From Salinicoccus hispanicus (lineage in GTDB: Bacteria > Bacillota > Bacilli > Staphylococcales > Salinicoccaceae), in assembly GCF_009831115.1 (NCBI RefSeq), contig NZ_WUUK01000002.1:248001-312000 (forward strand): a DNA stretch of 64,000 nt. The letters run 5' to 3'. Both the position numbers and the translations under genes were made by a program. Shown in pieces: positions 46,191 through 55,189 of this stretch (the first letter of the stretch is position 1; every line of letters begins with the position of its first letter). The notes beneath the pieces are model-generated. The model worked only from the letters and a program-made list of their open reading frames with translations, searched no databases and was not told where the DNA came from.

Positions 46191-46967
46191 TTAGTGCGAA
46201 ATGTGCGAAGAGAGTGGCTGTGGATCTTTTTCCACAAATCCTTCAGTTTCAATTTCATCATGGTAACTCATATACGCGCCAGGGAATTTCTTCATATCCC
46301 AGGCCTTCATTCCTTTGTTACCGCCATAAAGTGGGTCTGCATAGGCACCGGAAAGTGTCACCAGGCGCAGCTCTTCAAAGAAGTCATTCGACTTGATGCC
46401 GAGCATTTCGAGTTCATTATTCTGCATCTCGGTCAGGATCTCGTCCATCTGGTCACCTTCAAGATCGAAGAATGCTGAATCGTGTCTTGATTGCGCTTCT
46501 GCATTCATCACACGTATGCCTTCTGCGAAAAGATCGCGTCTGATAAGCGCATATTGTGGACCCTGGAAGTCCGTGCCCTGCTTGAATGGGCCTTTCATGT
46601 ATTCGCGTGCATTCGCCCCGTAGCCACCTGCAAGTTCATGGTCGATGAACCATGCGACACCAAGTGCAGTCGCGCCCGGTCCATTGTCATCCTCAGGGAA
46701 GATACGCTCGGCTGCCGCCTCGATTGTCTGGAATTCATCCTTATGCTGGAAATATTTGAAAGCCTGATCAAAATTCTCCTGCCCTGGGGCATCGGCCGGC
46801 TGCTCAGCCTCCTGGTCCTGCACCTCTGTCTGCTGCATCTCTGTTGATGTATCATCCTTGAGCAGAGATCCCAAATATGTTCCAGTAACAAGCGTTCCTG
46901 TCGCAACACCTGACATCTTTAGGAAATTACGTCGTGAAAAAGATTTTTCTGTTTCCTGATTAGACAT
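46191..46967 (-). CDS. Tat-exported gluconate 2-dehydrogenase-type subunit 3 (module B)
   Basis: 258 residues. Tat signal SFSRRNFLKMSGVATGT at residues 9-25, a hydrophilic Gln/Glu linker, then the subunit-3 domain (AERIFPEDDNGPGATALGV, EYMKGPFKQGTDF, FFEELRLVTLSGAYADPLY). ATG 46967 follows GAGGTGA. Counterpart of 39065-39853. First gene of subunit3-GMC-tatC. Divergent from the small membrane-protein gene at 47065, as in module A. Confidence 0.88.
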   Translation of the reverse strand: MSNQETEKSFSRRNFLKMSGVATGTLVTGTYLGSLLKDDTSTEMQQTEVQDQEAEQPADAPGQENFDQAFKYFQHKDEFQTIEAAAERIFPEDDNGPGATALGVAWFIDHELAGGYGANAREYMKGPFKQGTDFQGPQYALIRRDLFAEGIRVMNAEAQSRHDSAFFDLEGDQMDEILTEMQNNELEMLGIKSNDFFEELRLVTLSGAYADPLYGGNKGMKAWDMKKFPGAYMSYHDEIETEGFVEKDPQPLSSHISH

Positions 46968-47064
46968 ATCTTCACCTCTATATTAGAATAAGTTGGTATG
47001 TTTAAGTGCGTTCACAAAATTATATAGTAAAGCATAATGGTCAATTGCACAAGGAGGAAAAATA

Positions 47065-47496
47065 ATGCGAGTCCCTTTAAGCCAAGTTACAAAATATCTT
47101 TTCAAACCGCATCCAGGAGTCGATATCAAATATCTCGAGCATGATATCAGCGGGGAGACGGAAGTTACAGAATTCCTGACACCCAATCAGCTCGAATCGC
47201 TCGAACCTGAAGCCAGAAAGAACCACAGCAGATTTCTGAATGACATCAACGGTAAAGTCCGCGATCAGATCCGCACATCCAACTTCTACCGGTTCGCAAG
47301 TATTGCGCTCCTGATTCTCTTCATCATCCTGCCAGGTCTTATCCTCTTCTTTCTGGGAGGCAGCCATTGGGCACTGATTGGTGGCGTCTATTACGCATTC
47401 TTTGCCTACCTTCTCGTCGAAGCCTATATCCAGGCGAACAGCAACTATTTCGAATACACCCTTTATGAACAGTTCGAAAAAGAATATATCAAATAG
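47065..47496 (+). CDS. Small two-TM membrane protein of Tat-GMC module B
   Basis: 143 residues: hydrophilic N-terminal half (TKYLFKPHPGVDIKYLEHD), two membrane helices (about residues 74-94 and 97-117) and an acidic tail. Homologue of the protein at 38575-38982 by alignment of the motifs given there. No cofactor site visible. ATG follows AAGGAGG. Function unknown; conserved pairing with the exported GMC complex is the only clue. Confidence 0.72.
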   Translation: MRVPLSQVTKYLFKPHPGVDIKYLEHDISGETEVTEFLTPNQLESLEPEARKNHSRFLNDINGKVRDQIRTSNFYRFASIALLILFIILPGLILFFLGGSHWALIGGVYYAFFAYLLVEAYIQANSNYFEYTLYEQFEKEYIK

Positions 47497-47564
47497 ATCG
47501 GCATTTCCCTTCACCCACCTCCTGTTTACATGGGTTGGATGAGGGGGATGCCGATTTTTATTTT
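47497..47564 (+). terminator. Terminator after the module B membrane-protein gene
   Basis: ATCGGCAT / ATGCCGAT outer stem with further C-run/G-run pairing (CCCTTCACCC / GGGTTGGATGAGGGGG) and a TTTTTATTTT tail. Confidence 0.8.
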
Positions 47565-47640
47565 CATAAAGTGTAAAACTGCCCAAAAATAAAAAATCAA
47601 AATGGCTATTTTTCACCATATATAGTATAGGAGGTGTTTT

Positions 47641-48627
47641 ATGTTTTTGACGGAGAGGGAGAAATCGCAGGAACTTGATTTTCATGAGGTGCTCGAACGG
47701 CGTACGGAACTCGGGGAGGGGGAGAGGAAACGGCTGAAGATGCTGCGCCAGGGCTTCCATGGCGAGCAGATATATGACCGGTTGTGGGACGAGGTCGGGC
47801 ATGAGCAGCTGCTGATCTTCCGCGACCTCTGGCTGAAGATCGAGAACGCCACACTGCAGATCGATGCACTGATAGTGGGTGAGGACCGGCTGATCGTCAA
47901 TGAAATCAAGAATTACAGCGGCATGTACCAATACGAAAATGGCAGCTGGTCGGTCAATGGCTTCCAGATTTCCGAAGACCCGCTTGCCCAGGCCAGCCGG
48001 ACCGCCGGCAAGCTCATACGGCTGAAATATGGGAGCAGCCATCCATTCGAAATCGACAGGAAAGTGACTTTCATCAATCCGCACTTCAATCTCACCATCG
48101 ATTCGGATGAAAATGAAAAGCACATCGTCACCCGTTCGATGATGAAATACTACATGCGTGATATTGCGCAGCAGCATGCCGGCCCGGGTGCAGCAGCCTT
48201 GTCAAACACTATCCGGAGCTGCATCATCGACGATCCGATGACACCGCCGGAAGTGGAGGCGGGACGGATCAGGACGGGGTTGTATTGCGGGCGGTGTGGC
48301 TCTTTTGGCCTTAGCTTGGAACACTTCCGGACGCGGTGCACCCGGTGCGGCCACTCTGAGACCATTGAATACCAGACAGTGCAGGCCATCACCGATTTTG
48401 CAATTTTATTTCCGGGGAAAAGCATCACTAAACAGAACATCCGTTGGATTACAGGAGGAGAAGTGAGTGTTCGAAGAATGGAACGCTATCTGAATAAATA
48501 TTGCACACTCGCAAGAAGAGGAAAGCACTCAGCTTATACAATTGATACGTCAAACTTGAAAGAGCTGCTGAAAATAAAAGGCTATGACTCCAAGTATGAA
48601 AAAGATAAGAAGATTTTAGCAGATTAA
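47641..48627 (+). CDS. NERD-domain nuclease-like protein with zinc ribbon
   Basis: 328 residues. The N-terminal NERD (nuclease-related) domain has GFHGEQIYDRLW and the restriction-endonuclease-type core IDALIVGEDRLIVNEIKNY (D-xn-ExK). A four-cysteine zinc ribbon lies near residues 220-245 (CGRCG and CTRCGH). The C-terminal region from about residue 255 looks like a winged-helix (NIRWITGGEVSVRRMERYL). A DNA-processing role is inferred. ACCATATATAG 16 nt upstream is shared with coiA. ATG 47641 follows GGAGGTG. Downstream lies a palindromic repeat array. Confidence 0.8.
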   Translation: MFLTEREKSQELDFHEVLERRTELGEGERKRLKMLRQGFHGEQIYDRLWDEVGHEQLLIFRDLWLKIENATLQIDALIVGEDRLIVNEIKNYSGMYQYENGSWSVNGFQISEDPLAQASRTAGKLIRLKYGSSHPFEIDRKVTFINPHFNLTIDSDENEKHIVTRSMMKYYMRDIAQQHAGPGAAALSNTIRSCIIDDPMTPPEVEAGRIRTGLYCGRCGSFGLSLEHFRTRCTRCGHSETIEYQTVQAITDFAILFPGKSITKQNIRWITGGEVSVRRMERYLNKYCTLARRGKHSAYTIDTSNLKELLKIKGYDSKYEKDKKILAD

Positions 48628-48674
48628 GGTAATGTGGGTTGGTGGTGTAGTGTTCATTGATCGACTGGCTGTCC

Positions 48675-48953
48675 AACTCACCATCGCGCGCGTCGCCATG
48701 GCGAGTTGAGCCGTTAATTCACCATCGCACGCGTCGCCATGGCAAGTTGGGCTGTTAATTCACCATCGCACGCGTCGCCATGGCAAGTTGGGCTGTTAAT
48801 TCACCATCGCGCGCGTCGCCTTGGCAAGTTGGGCCGTTAATTCACCATCGCGCGCATCGCCATGGCAAGTTGGGCTGTTAATTCACCATCGCGCGCGTCG
48901 CCATGGCGAGTTGGGCCCCCAATTCACCATCGCAGACGAAACCATGGCAAGTT
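48675..48953. repeat. 41-bp-period palindromic repeat array, 7 units
   Basis: Seven 33-nt near-palindromic units start at 48675, 48716, 48757, 48798, 48839, 48880 and 48921, each separated by 8 nt (GGGCTGTT, GGGCCGTT or similar). Unit arms read AATTCACCAT on the left and ATGGCAAGTT (or ATGGCGAGTT) on the right around a GC-rich core (CGCGCGCGTCGCC). It fills the convergent gap between the NERD gene and capA. Same period and unit length as the array at 60137-60526. The rest of the 410-nt gap holds the capA terminator. Confidence 0.95.
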
Positions 48954-48984
48954 AACCCCAACCCCAACCCCACATCAATCTCAT

Positions 48985-49032
48985 ACAAAACGCCCCGAAA
49001 CCCAAGATTTCATCCCGGGTTTTGGGGCGTTC
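48985..49032 (-). terminator. Terminator of capA
   Basis: Minus-strand ACGCCCC-A-AAACCC / GGGTTT-C-GGGGCGT hairpin with a TTTTG tail. Confidence 0.85.
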
Positions 49033-49038
49033 TTCGTG

Positions 49039-50184
49039 TTACTCCAGATATTGGACGACTTCCAGTTCGTCAGTGTAGGTGCGCATATGCTCACTGACAT
49101 CAGAATAGATGTCGGCTGCATCCGCCATTCCATATGCCTCTGCATCGGCCAGTGGGACAAGTTCGAAATCCGTATATTCGTTGCTGTGGACATAGGTCGG
49201 CATGAAGCGGATACCATTGATCGCCGTTTCGCCACCGTTCACCTGATGTCTGACATCAAACTCGATGATGCCACCGAGTTTCGTCTGAAGGTCCTGCTGG
49301 GCACTGAAGAAGTTGGCGAGCGAGTAGGCGATGATGGTCTCCCCGCCGTCCTCCCGTTCATAGATGTCGACCGGCTGCAGCACATGCGGGTGGTGGCCCA
49401 GCACAATGTCCGCCCCGGCTTCCGCAATCTGTTCAAACTGAATGACGTGGTCCTCCCGTGGTAAAGGTGCATATTCGACACCCTGGTGCATGCTGACCAC
49501 AAGGAGGTCGACCGCGTCTCGTAACGCCTCCATATCGGAGAGGATCGTCGGCATGTCGATGAAGTTCACCAGATACTCCTGACCCTGGGGCACAGGTATG
49601 CCATTCGTGCCATACGTATAGGCAAGGAAGCCGACCTCGATGCCATCCACCTCAATTACACGCTCGCGCGCAGCATCTTCGGCACTGGCATTGGCACCGA
49701 CATATTCGATGCCTTTTTCATTCAGAATTTCTGTCGTCTTCTCCACGCCCAGAGTGCTCCGGTCCAGCGCATGATTATTGGCGAGCGAGACGATATCTGC
49801 ATTCAGATACTCAAGAAGATCCGCAGTTTCAAGCGGTGCATTGAAGGCAGGGTAGCCGGAAAGGCGCAGTTCCTCCCCGCCAATCGGCGTCTCCTGATTC
49901 AGAAATACAAGATCCTGGTTCTTAAGATAAGGCGCCACTTCATCGACCCGCGAAATAAAATCATATCCCGACTCGGTCGCAACGTCTTCATACAGGTGAT
50001 CATGGATCAGTACATCGCCGGTAGCCGCAAAAGTGAACGACTTTTCAAAGTATGTACTGACAACATGATCGATCTTCTCTCCTGATACCGGCCCGATATC
50101 CTTGGCATAAGCTTCATGGACTGCAGAATCGACCTCTCCCCCGAAAGGCCAGCTGAGCATCATAAACATAAGTATTCTTATCAT
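49039..50184 (-). CDS. CapA family protein (PgsA/CapA metallophosphatase-like)
   Basis: Surface protein of the CapA/PgsA family, linked to poly-gamma-glutamate capsule in bacilli but common without a capsule operon. 381 residues: a short hydrophobic N-terminus (possible anchor or signal, residues 1-27) and the calcineurin-like domain with GDVLIHDHLYED, LNQETPIGG, LANNHALDR, SMHQGVEYAP and LGHHPHVLQPV. No pgsBC-type genes are adjacent, so the capsule role is doubtful. Monocistronic. Confidence 0.85.
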   Translation of the reverse strand: MIRILMFMMLSWPFGGEVDSAVHEAYAKDIGPVSGEKIDHVVSTYFEKSFTFAATGDVLIHDHLYEDVATESGYDFISRVDEVAPYLKNQDLVFLNQETPIGGEELRLSGYPAFNAPLETADLLEYLNADIVSLANNHALDRSTLGVEKTTEILNEKGIEYVGANASAEDAARERVIEVDGIEVGFLAYTYGTNGIPVPQGQEYLVNFIDMPTILSDMEALRDAVDLLVVSMHQGVEYAPLPREDHVIQFEQIAEAGADIVLGHHPHVLQPVDIYEREDGGETIIAYSLANFFSAQQDLQTKLGGIIEFDVRHQVNGGETAINGIRFMPTYVHSNEYTDFELVPLADAEAYGMADAADIYSDVSEHMRTYTDELEVVQYLE

Positions 50185-50298
50185 TTAAACACCCCATTTA
50201 CATGTATTATACTGGTTTCAGGTGAATAGAGGAATGATTTGCCGGTTTATCAGAGATCCGTGCTGATGGACCAGTTGTGAAACAGATCAGCTTACTGC

Positions 50299-51495
50299 CT
50301 ATCCCTGGACAGACCGTCTTTCGAGCATGTAGAGTGCGGCATAGTAGACGAACAGGATGAGGAATATGATGCCGCTCGCCATGAGTGTTGCGGTGACGGT
50401 GCCGAAAAGGTCGGCAGTCAGGCCGCCGAGCATCGGCCCGATCATGGCGCCGACACCCTGGATGGAGCTGATGACGCCCCACGATTCCTCTTTTTTACTG
50501 CTGGCAATTGAACCGGCGAGGAATTTATTCCATGCCGGCAGCATGAGGCCATAGGACAGTCCGATGAGACTCGCGATGATGAAGATCAGCCATACGGTCT
50601 CAAGCGTGCTGAACCAGATGACGCCGACGGCATAGACCAGGAATCCGAGCACGATGATGGTGCGGGTGAACCCTTCCGTATGCACGTCGAGGGCGCGGCT
50701 CAGCACTGTCATGCTGAAGGCGACGATGCCGAACACAAGCAGGATGAAGAATGTATACTCGAAATAGTTCAGTTCGAGCAGTGTCGTGATGTAGGTCGGC
50801 AGCACCGGCAGCAGCATGCCGACGCCAAGTCCCTGGAGCATGATGCCGGGCATGTTCTTCATGTGCCGGCGCAGGATGACCCACGTTTCCTTGAGCGGCA
50901 GCCTGCGTTTGCGGCGGCCGGCGGCCTCGCCGTCTTTTGACTGGACCTTGTAGTCGCCGGGCATGACGAGGAAGACGATGAAGTTGACCAGGAACACGGC
51001 ACCCATCGCATAGACTGAAGCGGCATCGAAGATGCCGATCAGGAAGTTCATGATGACCATGCCGGAACCGAGTCCCGAGAGCCATGAGAAGAATATCAGA
51101 CCCATCTCTCGACCGCGGTTTTCATCCTTTACGTTGGACAATGCGATGATCCATATCGGACATACGCTGATGCCGAGCAGGCAGGCCGCGATGAGCAGCA
51201 CATGGAAGCTCTGGTCGAACATGACCACGACCATGGCACCGATGCCGACGAGGTAGCTCAGGAACATCGTCCACCATGCCCCGATCTTGCGCATGATGAA
51301 GCCGAGCCAGATGTTGGTCACAGCATCGAATACATAGTGCATCGTAATGACGATGGATGACAGGCCGATCGATATGATGCCGATGGTCGGCAGGGCTGGA
51401 AGATAGCTCAATATGAACATGCCTCGCACAATCTCTGTCAGACAGAGGATGAAAGCGAGTTTCCAGAATCTTTTCTTATGATCATTTTTATCCAT
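50299..51495 (-). CDS. MFS transporter
   Basis: About 398 residues, 12 membrane helices. Start ATG 51495 follows AAAGGTGAC; the longer frame to 51528 contains this ribosome site. MFS loop motif between helices 2 and 3 (GFIMRKIGAWW) and a basic central loop (GRRKRRLPLK). Drug or metabolite exporter; substrate unknown. The closing helix region SSIQGVGAMIGPMLGG resembles the antiporter motif C (GxxxGPxxGG), favouring export. Confidence 0.88.
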   Translation of the reverse strand: MDKNDHKKRFWKLAFILCLTEIVRGMFILSYLPALPTIGIISIGLSSIVITMHYVFDAVTNIWLGFIMRKIGAWWTMFLSYLVGIGAMVVVMFDQSFHVLLIAACLLGISVCPIWIIALSNVKDENRGREMGLIFFSWLSGLGSGMVIMNFLIGIFDAASVYAMGAVFLVNFIVFLVMPGDYKVQSKDGEAAGRRKRRLPLKETWVILRRHMKNMPGIMLQGLGVGMLLPVLPTYITTLLELNYFEYTFFILLVFGIVAFSMTVLSRALDVHTEGFTRTIIVLGFLVYAVGVIWFSTLETVWLIFIIASLIGLSYGLMLPAWNKFLAGSIASSKKEESWGVISSIQGVGAMIGPMLGGLTADLFGTVTATLMASGIIFLILFVYYAALYMLERRSVQG

Positions 51496-51654
51496 ATTGT
51501 CACCTTTATGACGCATTGCCTTTCGCAAAGTGCGCTTTCCTCAAGTTATAGTTGTACGTTTTGATGATACAAATCAAGGGGTGCTCTGTCAATTCCTACT
51601 ATTAAAGCGCCCCCTTATATTGTATAATATAAAAGTTGAAAGGTGGCATGGAAC

Positions 51655-53142
51655 ATGAATTCGAAGACTCTGATTTCCCTTTTGAAAATAAAGCAGACAT
51701 ACGGCAGTTTCCCGGAAACTGTTTCACATATTACAGTGGATTCGCGCGAAGTGGACAAGGCGTCCGTCTTCGTTGCAATCAAAGGCCACCAGCGGGATGG
51801 CTTCGATTTCATCCCCCAGGCAATCGAGTCGGGATGCCGCTTCATCGTGAGCGACCGCCATGCGGCACTGCCGGACACGATCGGCCTGCTGGTCGTAAAG
51901 GATCCGGGCAAAGTGGCCGCGCTGTTTGCGGAATATATATATGACTTCCCGCACGAAACCCAGACGATGATCGGTGTCACCGGTACGAACGGCAAGACGA
52001 CCGTCGCAACGATGATACACAACTTGAGCCGGGCGCTCGGCAAGAACAGTGCCTACCTCGGCACGAACGGCTTCATGCTCAATGAAGACCGCTACGACAG
52101 TACAAATACGACGCCGGAAACGACACGCCTGCATAAACGCCTGTATGAGGCACATGAGCGTGAGACGGAAGTGTTCACGATGGAAGTATCCTCCCATGCA
52201 CTGAAGATCGGCAGAACTTACGGCATCGATTATGATATCACCATATTCACGAATCTGACGCAGGATCATCTCGACTTCCACAATACGATGGATGAATACG
52301 GATATATGAAGGGCCTGCTGTTTTCCCAGATGGGGCAGAACCTGAAGGACCGCAAGTACCTCGTGCTGAACGACGATGATCCATGGTCCGGACGCTACCG
52401 GACGATGACGGCGCACGAAACCATCACCTACGGCATGACGGCTCGTGCTGATTTCTGGCCGTCCGATATCGAAGGGACGCTCGAAGGCTTCAATTTTACA
52501 CTCAATACCCCGGAAGGTCCGTTCCGAATCCAGTCGCCATTCATCGGGCACTTCAATATACAGAACCTGATGTGCGCCATCATCAGCGAATGGCTGCAGG
52601 GCTACAGGCTGCCGCGCATCGTTGATGCCATCGCTACGATGGCACCGGTGGAGGGCCGTCTTGAAGTGCTTGATAAGACATTGCCAGTCGATATCATCAT
52701 CGATTTCGCACATACACCGGATGCTCTCGATAAGATCATTGATACGATCGAACCATTCGTCACAGGGCGGCTGATCTTCCTGGTCGGCATGACCGGCGAG
52801 CGCGACCTGTCGAAAGCGGCCGAGATGGGTCGCATATCGACCCGGGCCGATGTGGCGATATTCACACCGGACAACCCGGCGAACGATGATCCCAAGATGC
52901 TCGTCGAAGCACTCGCTGCAGGCGCTGCCCACGACAACTACCATTCATTCACCGACCGCACGGAAGGCATCGAGTATGCCATCGATATTGCCGAGCCCGG
53001 CGATACGATCGTCCTGGCGTGCAAGGGGCGTGAACCCTATCAGATCATGGAGAACTACATCAAAGTGCCCCATCGCGATGATCTGATTGCACTGGACCGT
53101 GCCTACCGCAAGTACCGGGAGGAAGAATATGCAACAGATTGA
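51655..53142 (+). CDS. murE: UDP-MurNAc-tripeptide synthetase, L-lysine type
   Basis: Adds L-lysine to UDP-MurNAc-L-Ala-D-Glu in peptidoglycan synthesis. 495 residues. ATP loop GVTGTNGKTTVATMI near residue 110, GTNGF, TMEVSSHALKIGR, and the residue-specificity motif TPDNPANDDPK near residue 404. DNPA (not DNPR) is the lysine type known from S. aureus. ATG 51655 is 9 nt after AAAGGTGG; the GTG at 51643 lies in the ribosome site. Followed by a YueH-like gene and prfC, the staphylococcal order. Confidence 0.96.
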   Translation: MNSKTLISLLKIKQTYGSFPETVSHITVDSREVDKASVFVAIKGHQRDGFDFIPQAIESGCRFIVSDRHAALPDTIGLLVVKDPGKVAALFAEYIYDFPHETQTMIGVTGTNGKTTVATMIHNLSRALGKNSAYLGTNGFMLNEDRYDSTNTTPETTRLHKRLYEAHERETEVFTMEVSSHALKIGRTYGIDYDITIFTNLTQDHLDFHNTMDEYGYMKGLLFSQMGQNLKDRKYLVLNDDDPWSGRYRTMTAHETITYGMTARADFWPSDIEGTLEGFNFTLNTPEGPFRIQSPFIGHFNIQNLMCAIISEWLQGYRLPRIVDAIATMAPVEGRLEVLDKTLPVDIIIDFAHTPDALDKIIDTIEPFVTGRLIFLVGMTGERDLSKAAEMGRISTRADVAIFTPDNPANDDPKMLVEALAAGAAHDNYHSFTDRTEGIEYAIDIAEPGDTIVLACKGREPYQIMENYIKVPHRDDLIALDRAYRKYREEEYATD

Positions 53143-53368
53143 GACGCATATCGAAGGCCGGGCAGTCGAGGCCTTCATTTTCACACATGATGCCCGCGAT
53201 ACGCATATCATCAGCATACCGGATGTCAATTTCAGCATCGAATACAGCCGGTCGCTCCCGGCAGACGAACAGATTGATGCGATCGTCATCCACCTGTTCA
53301 ATGTGATGGATGAATCATCGTGCGAAATCGTTGCCCGTGACATTACAAAAGCAATCCCTACAAAGTAA
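53129..53368 (+). CDS. YueH-like small protein
   Basis: 79 residues, soluble, acidic, alpha/beta; no motif of known function. It overlaps murE by 14 nt and is 10 nt from prfC, so it belongs to a murE-orf-prfC transcript. Length and position match the YueH-like protein found between murE and prfC in staphylococci; that name is from memory. GGGAGGAAG precedes the ATG. Confidence 0.65.
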   Translation: MQQIETHIEGRAVEAFIFTHDARDTHIISIPDVNFSIEYSRSLPADEQIDAIVIHLFNVMDESSCEIVARDITKAIPTK

Positions 53369-53378
53369 GGAGAAAATT

Positions 53379-54935
53379 ATGGATTTGACTCATGAAATAG
53401 AAAAAAGAAAGACGTTCGCCATCATCTCGCACCCGGATGCCGGAAAGACGACGCTGACTGAAAAGCTGCTGCTGTTCGGTGGTGCCATCCGCCAGGCTGG
53501 GACGGTCAAAGGCAAGAAGAGCGGCAAGTTCGCGACATCCGACTGGATGAAAGTGGAACAGGAGCGTGGCATCAGTGTGACGAGTTCCGTCATGCAGTTC
53601 GATTTTGACGGCTACAAGATCAACATTCTCGATACACCGGGACACGAGGACTTCTCGGAGGATACGTACCGGACGCTGCTCGCCGTCGACTCGGCCGTCA
53701 TGGTCATCGATGCCGCGAAAGGTATCGAGCCGCAGACACTGAAGCTCTTCAAAGTCTGTCGGATGCGCGGCATTCCGATCTTTACGTTCATCAACAAGCT
53801 CGACCGCATGGGCAAGGAGCCGTTCGAGCTGCTCGAAGAGATCGAGTCGACACTTGAAATCGAAACGTACCCGATGACTTGGCCGATCGGCATGGGCCAG
53901 AGCTTCTTCGGCATCATCAACCGCAAGGATCGCACCATCAACCCGTACCGTGAGGAAGAAAAACTGACACTGGACGACGACTATGAGCTGAAGGAAGATC
54001 ATGCCATCCAGGCAGACGAGGCATTCCAGACAGCCGTCGAGGAGTTCATGCTGGTGGAAGAGGCGGGAGATGCCTTCGACCTTGAGAAGATCTCAAAAGG
54101 CGATCTGACACCGGTCTTCTTCGGTTCTGCACTGTCCACCTTCGGTATCGAGGAATTCCTTGATACGTATGTCGACTATGCGCCGATGCCGACATCGAGG
54201 TCTACGAAGGCAGAGACGGAAGTCGAACCGACGAATGAAGACTTCAGCGGTTTCATTTTCAAGATCCAGGCCAACATGGACCCGCGTCACCGCGACCGCC
54301 TGGCATTCCTGCGCGTCGTTTCAGGCAAGTTCACGCGCGGCATGGATGTCACGCTCGCCCGTACCGGCCGTAAAAGCAAATTGAACCGCGCGACGATGTT
54401 CATGGCTGATGACACCGAGACGGTCAACGAAGCCTACGCCGGCGACATCATCGGCCTGTACGATACCGGCAACTTCCAGATCGGTGACACGCTCTATCAC
54501 GGCAGCAAGGTGGAATTCGAGGAGCTGCCAACATTCACACCGGAACTCTTCATGAAAGTGTCCGCGAAAAACGTGCTCAAGCAGAAGCACTTCTACAAGG
54601 GCATCGAGCAGCTCGTCCAGGAAGGCGCCATCCAGTACTACAAGACGCTGCACACGAACCAGCCGATACTCGGCGCGGTCGGCCAGCTGCAGTTCGAGGT
54701 TTTCGAACACCGCATGAAGAACGAGTACAATACAGACGTCATCATGGAGCCTGTCGGCAAGAAGATTGCACGCTGGATAGAAAATGAAGAAGCCATTACG
54801 GATGCCATGAACAGTGCCCGTGCCAATCTGGTACTGGACCGCCATGACAACCAGGTCTTCCTGTTCGAGAACGAGTTTGCCATGCGATGGTTCAGTGAAA
54901 AATATCCTGAAATAAAACTCTATAACCTGCTCTAG
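53379..54935 (+). CDS. prfC: Peptide chain release factor 3
   Basis: GTPase that recycles RF1/RF2 from the ribosome after termination. 518 residues. GTP motifs: [14 protein letters not shown] near residue 19, [24 protein letters not shown]; the RF3-specific domain with [17 protein letters not shown] near residue 425. ATG 53379 follows AAGGAG; the longer frame to 53310 overlaps the YueH-like gene and has no ribosome site. Confidence 0.96.
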   Translation: MDLTHEIEKRKTFAIISHPDAGKTTLTEKLLLFGGAIRQAGTVKGKKSGKFATSDWMKVEQERGISVTSSVMQFDFDGYKINILDTPGHEDFSEDTYRTLLAVDSAVMVIDAAKGIEPQTLKLFKVCRMRGIPIFTFINKLDRMGKEPFELLEEIESTLEIETYPMTWPIGMGQSFFGIINRKDRTINPYREEEKLTLDDDYELKEDHAIQADEAFQTAVEEFMLVEEAGDAFDLEKISKGDLTPVFFGSALSTFGIEEFLDTYVDYAPMPTSRSTKAETEVEPTNEDFSGFIFKIQANMDPRHRDRLAFLRVVSGKFTRGMDVTLARTGRKSKLNRATMFMADDTETVNEAYAGDIIGLYDTGNFQIGDTLYHGSKVEFEELPTFTPELFMKVSAKNVLKQKHFYKGIEQLVQEGAIQYYKTLHTNQPILGAVGQLQFEVFEHRMKNEYNTDVIMEPVGKKIARWIENEEAITDAMNSARANLVLDRHDNQVFLFENEFAMRWFSEKYPEIKLYNLL

Positions 54936-55002
54936 CATTATTACTTTACTTCCGGCAGCAAATCATCTATATTTAGATAAGTAATAAAATTGAACATGCG
55001 CC

Positions 55003-55166
55003 TTTTCATCGGAAAAGGGGAGTAACGAATGGGGCGACCCATCAATGTATCGTCATGACGGATAATTTCCCGGTACATTGAGCAATACGCTGTATTGTAT
55101 CGTGAGACCTTGACCGGAATGCCTGCCACCAGTGCAGACGTTCCCGGATCAAGGTCTTTTTTTGTT
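55003..55166 (+). ncRNA. yybP-ykoY manganese riboswitch with terminator, upstream of terC
   Basis: The 254-nt gap before terC contains the yybP-ykoY hallmarks: AAAAGGGGAGTAAC at 55014-55027 and GAGACCTTGACCGGAATGCC at 55105-55124. It ends in an expression platform whose stem (GACCTTGACCGGAA / TTCCCGGATCAAGGTC) runs into seven T at 55158-55164. Known elements of this class sense Mn2+ and commonly precede TerC-family or MntP exporters. High Mn2+ should disrupt the terminator and switch on terC. Recognised by eye; no covariance test was possible. Confidence 0.88.
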
Positions 55167-55189
55167 CATAGAAAAAGGAGGAATAGGAA

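Noticed and set aside
48675-48953. Possible CRISPR array
   Set aside because: Repeats are 33 nt and regular, but the spacers are only 8 nt and nearly identical, and no cas genes are present. The same holds for 60137-60526.
51724-52944. Minus-strand ORF of 406 aa inside murE
   Set aside because: Antisense shadow of murE; it has no ribosome site and a Cys/His/Arg-rich composition.
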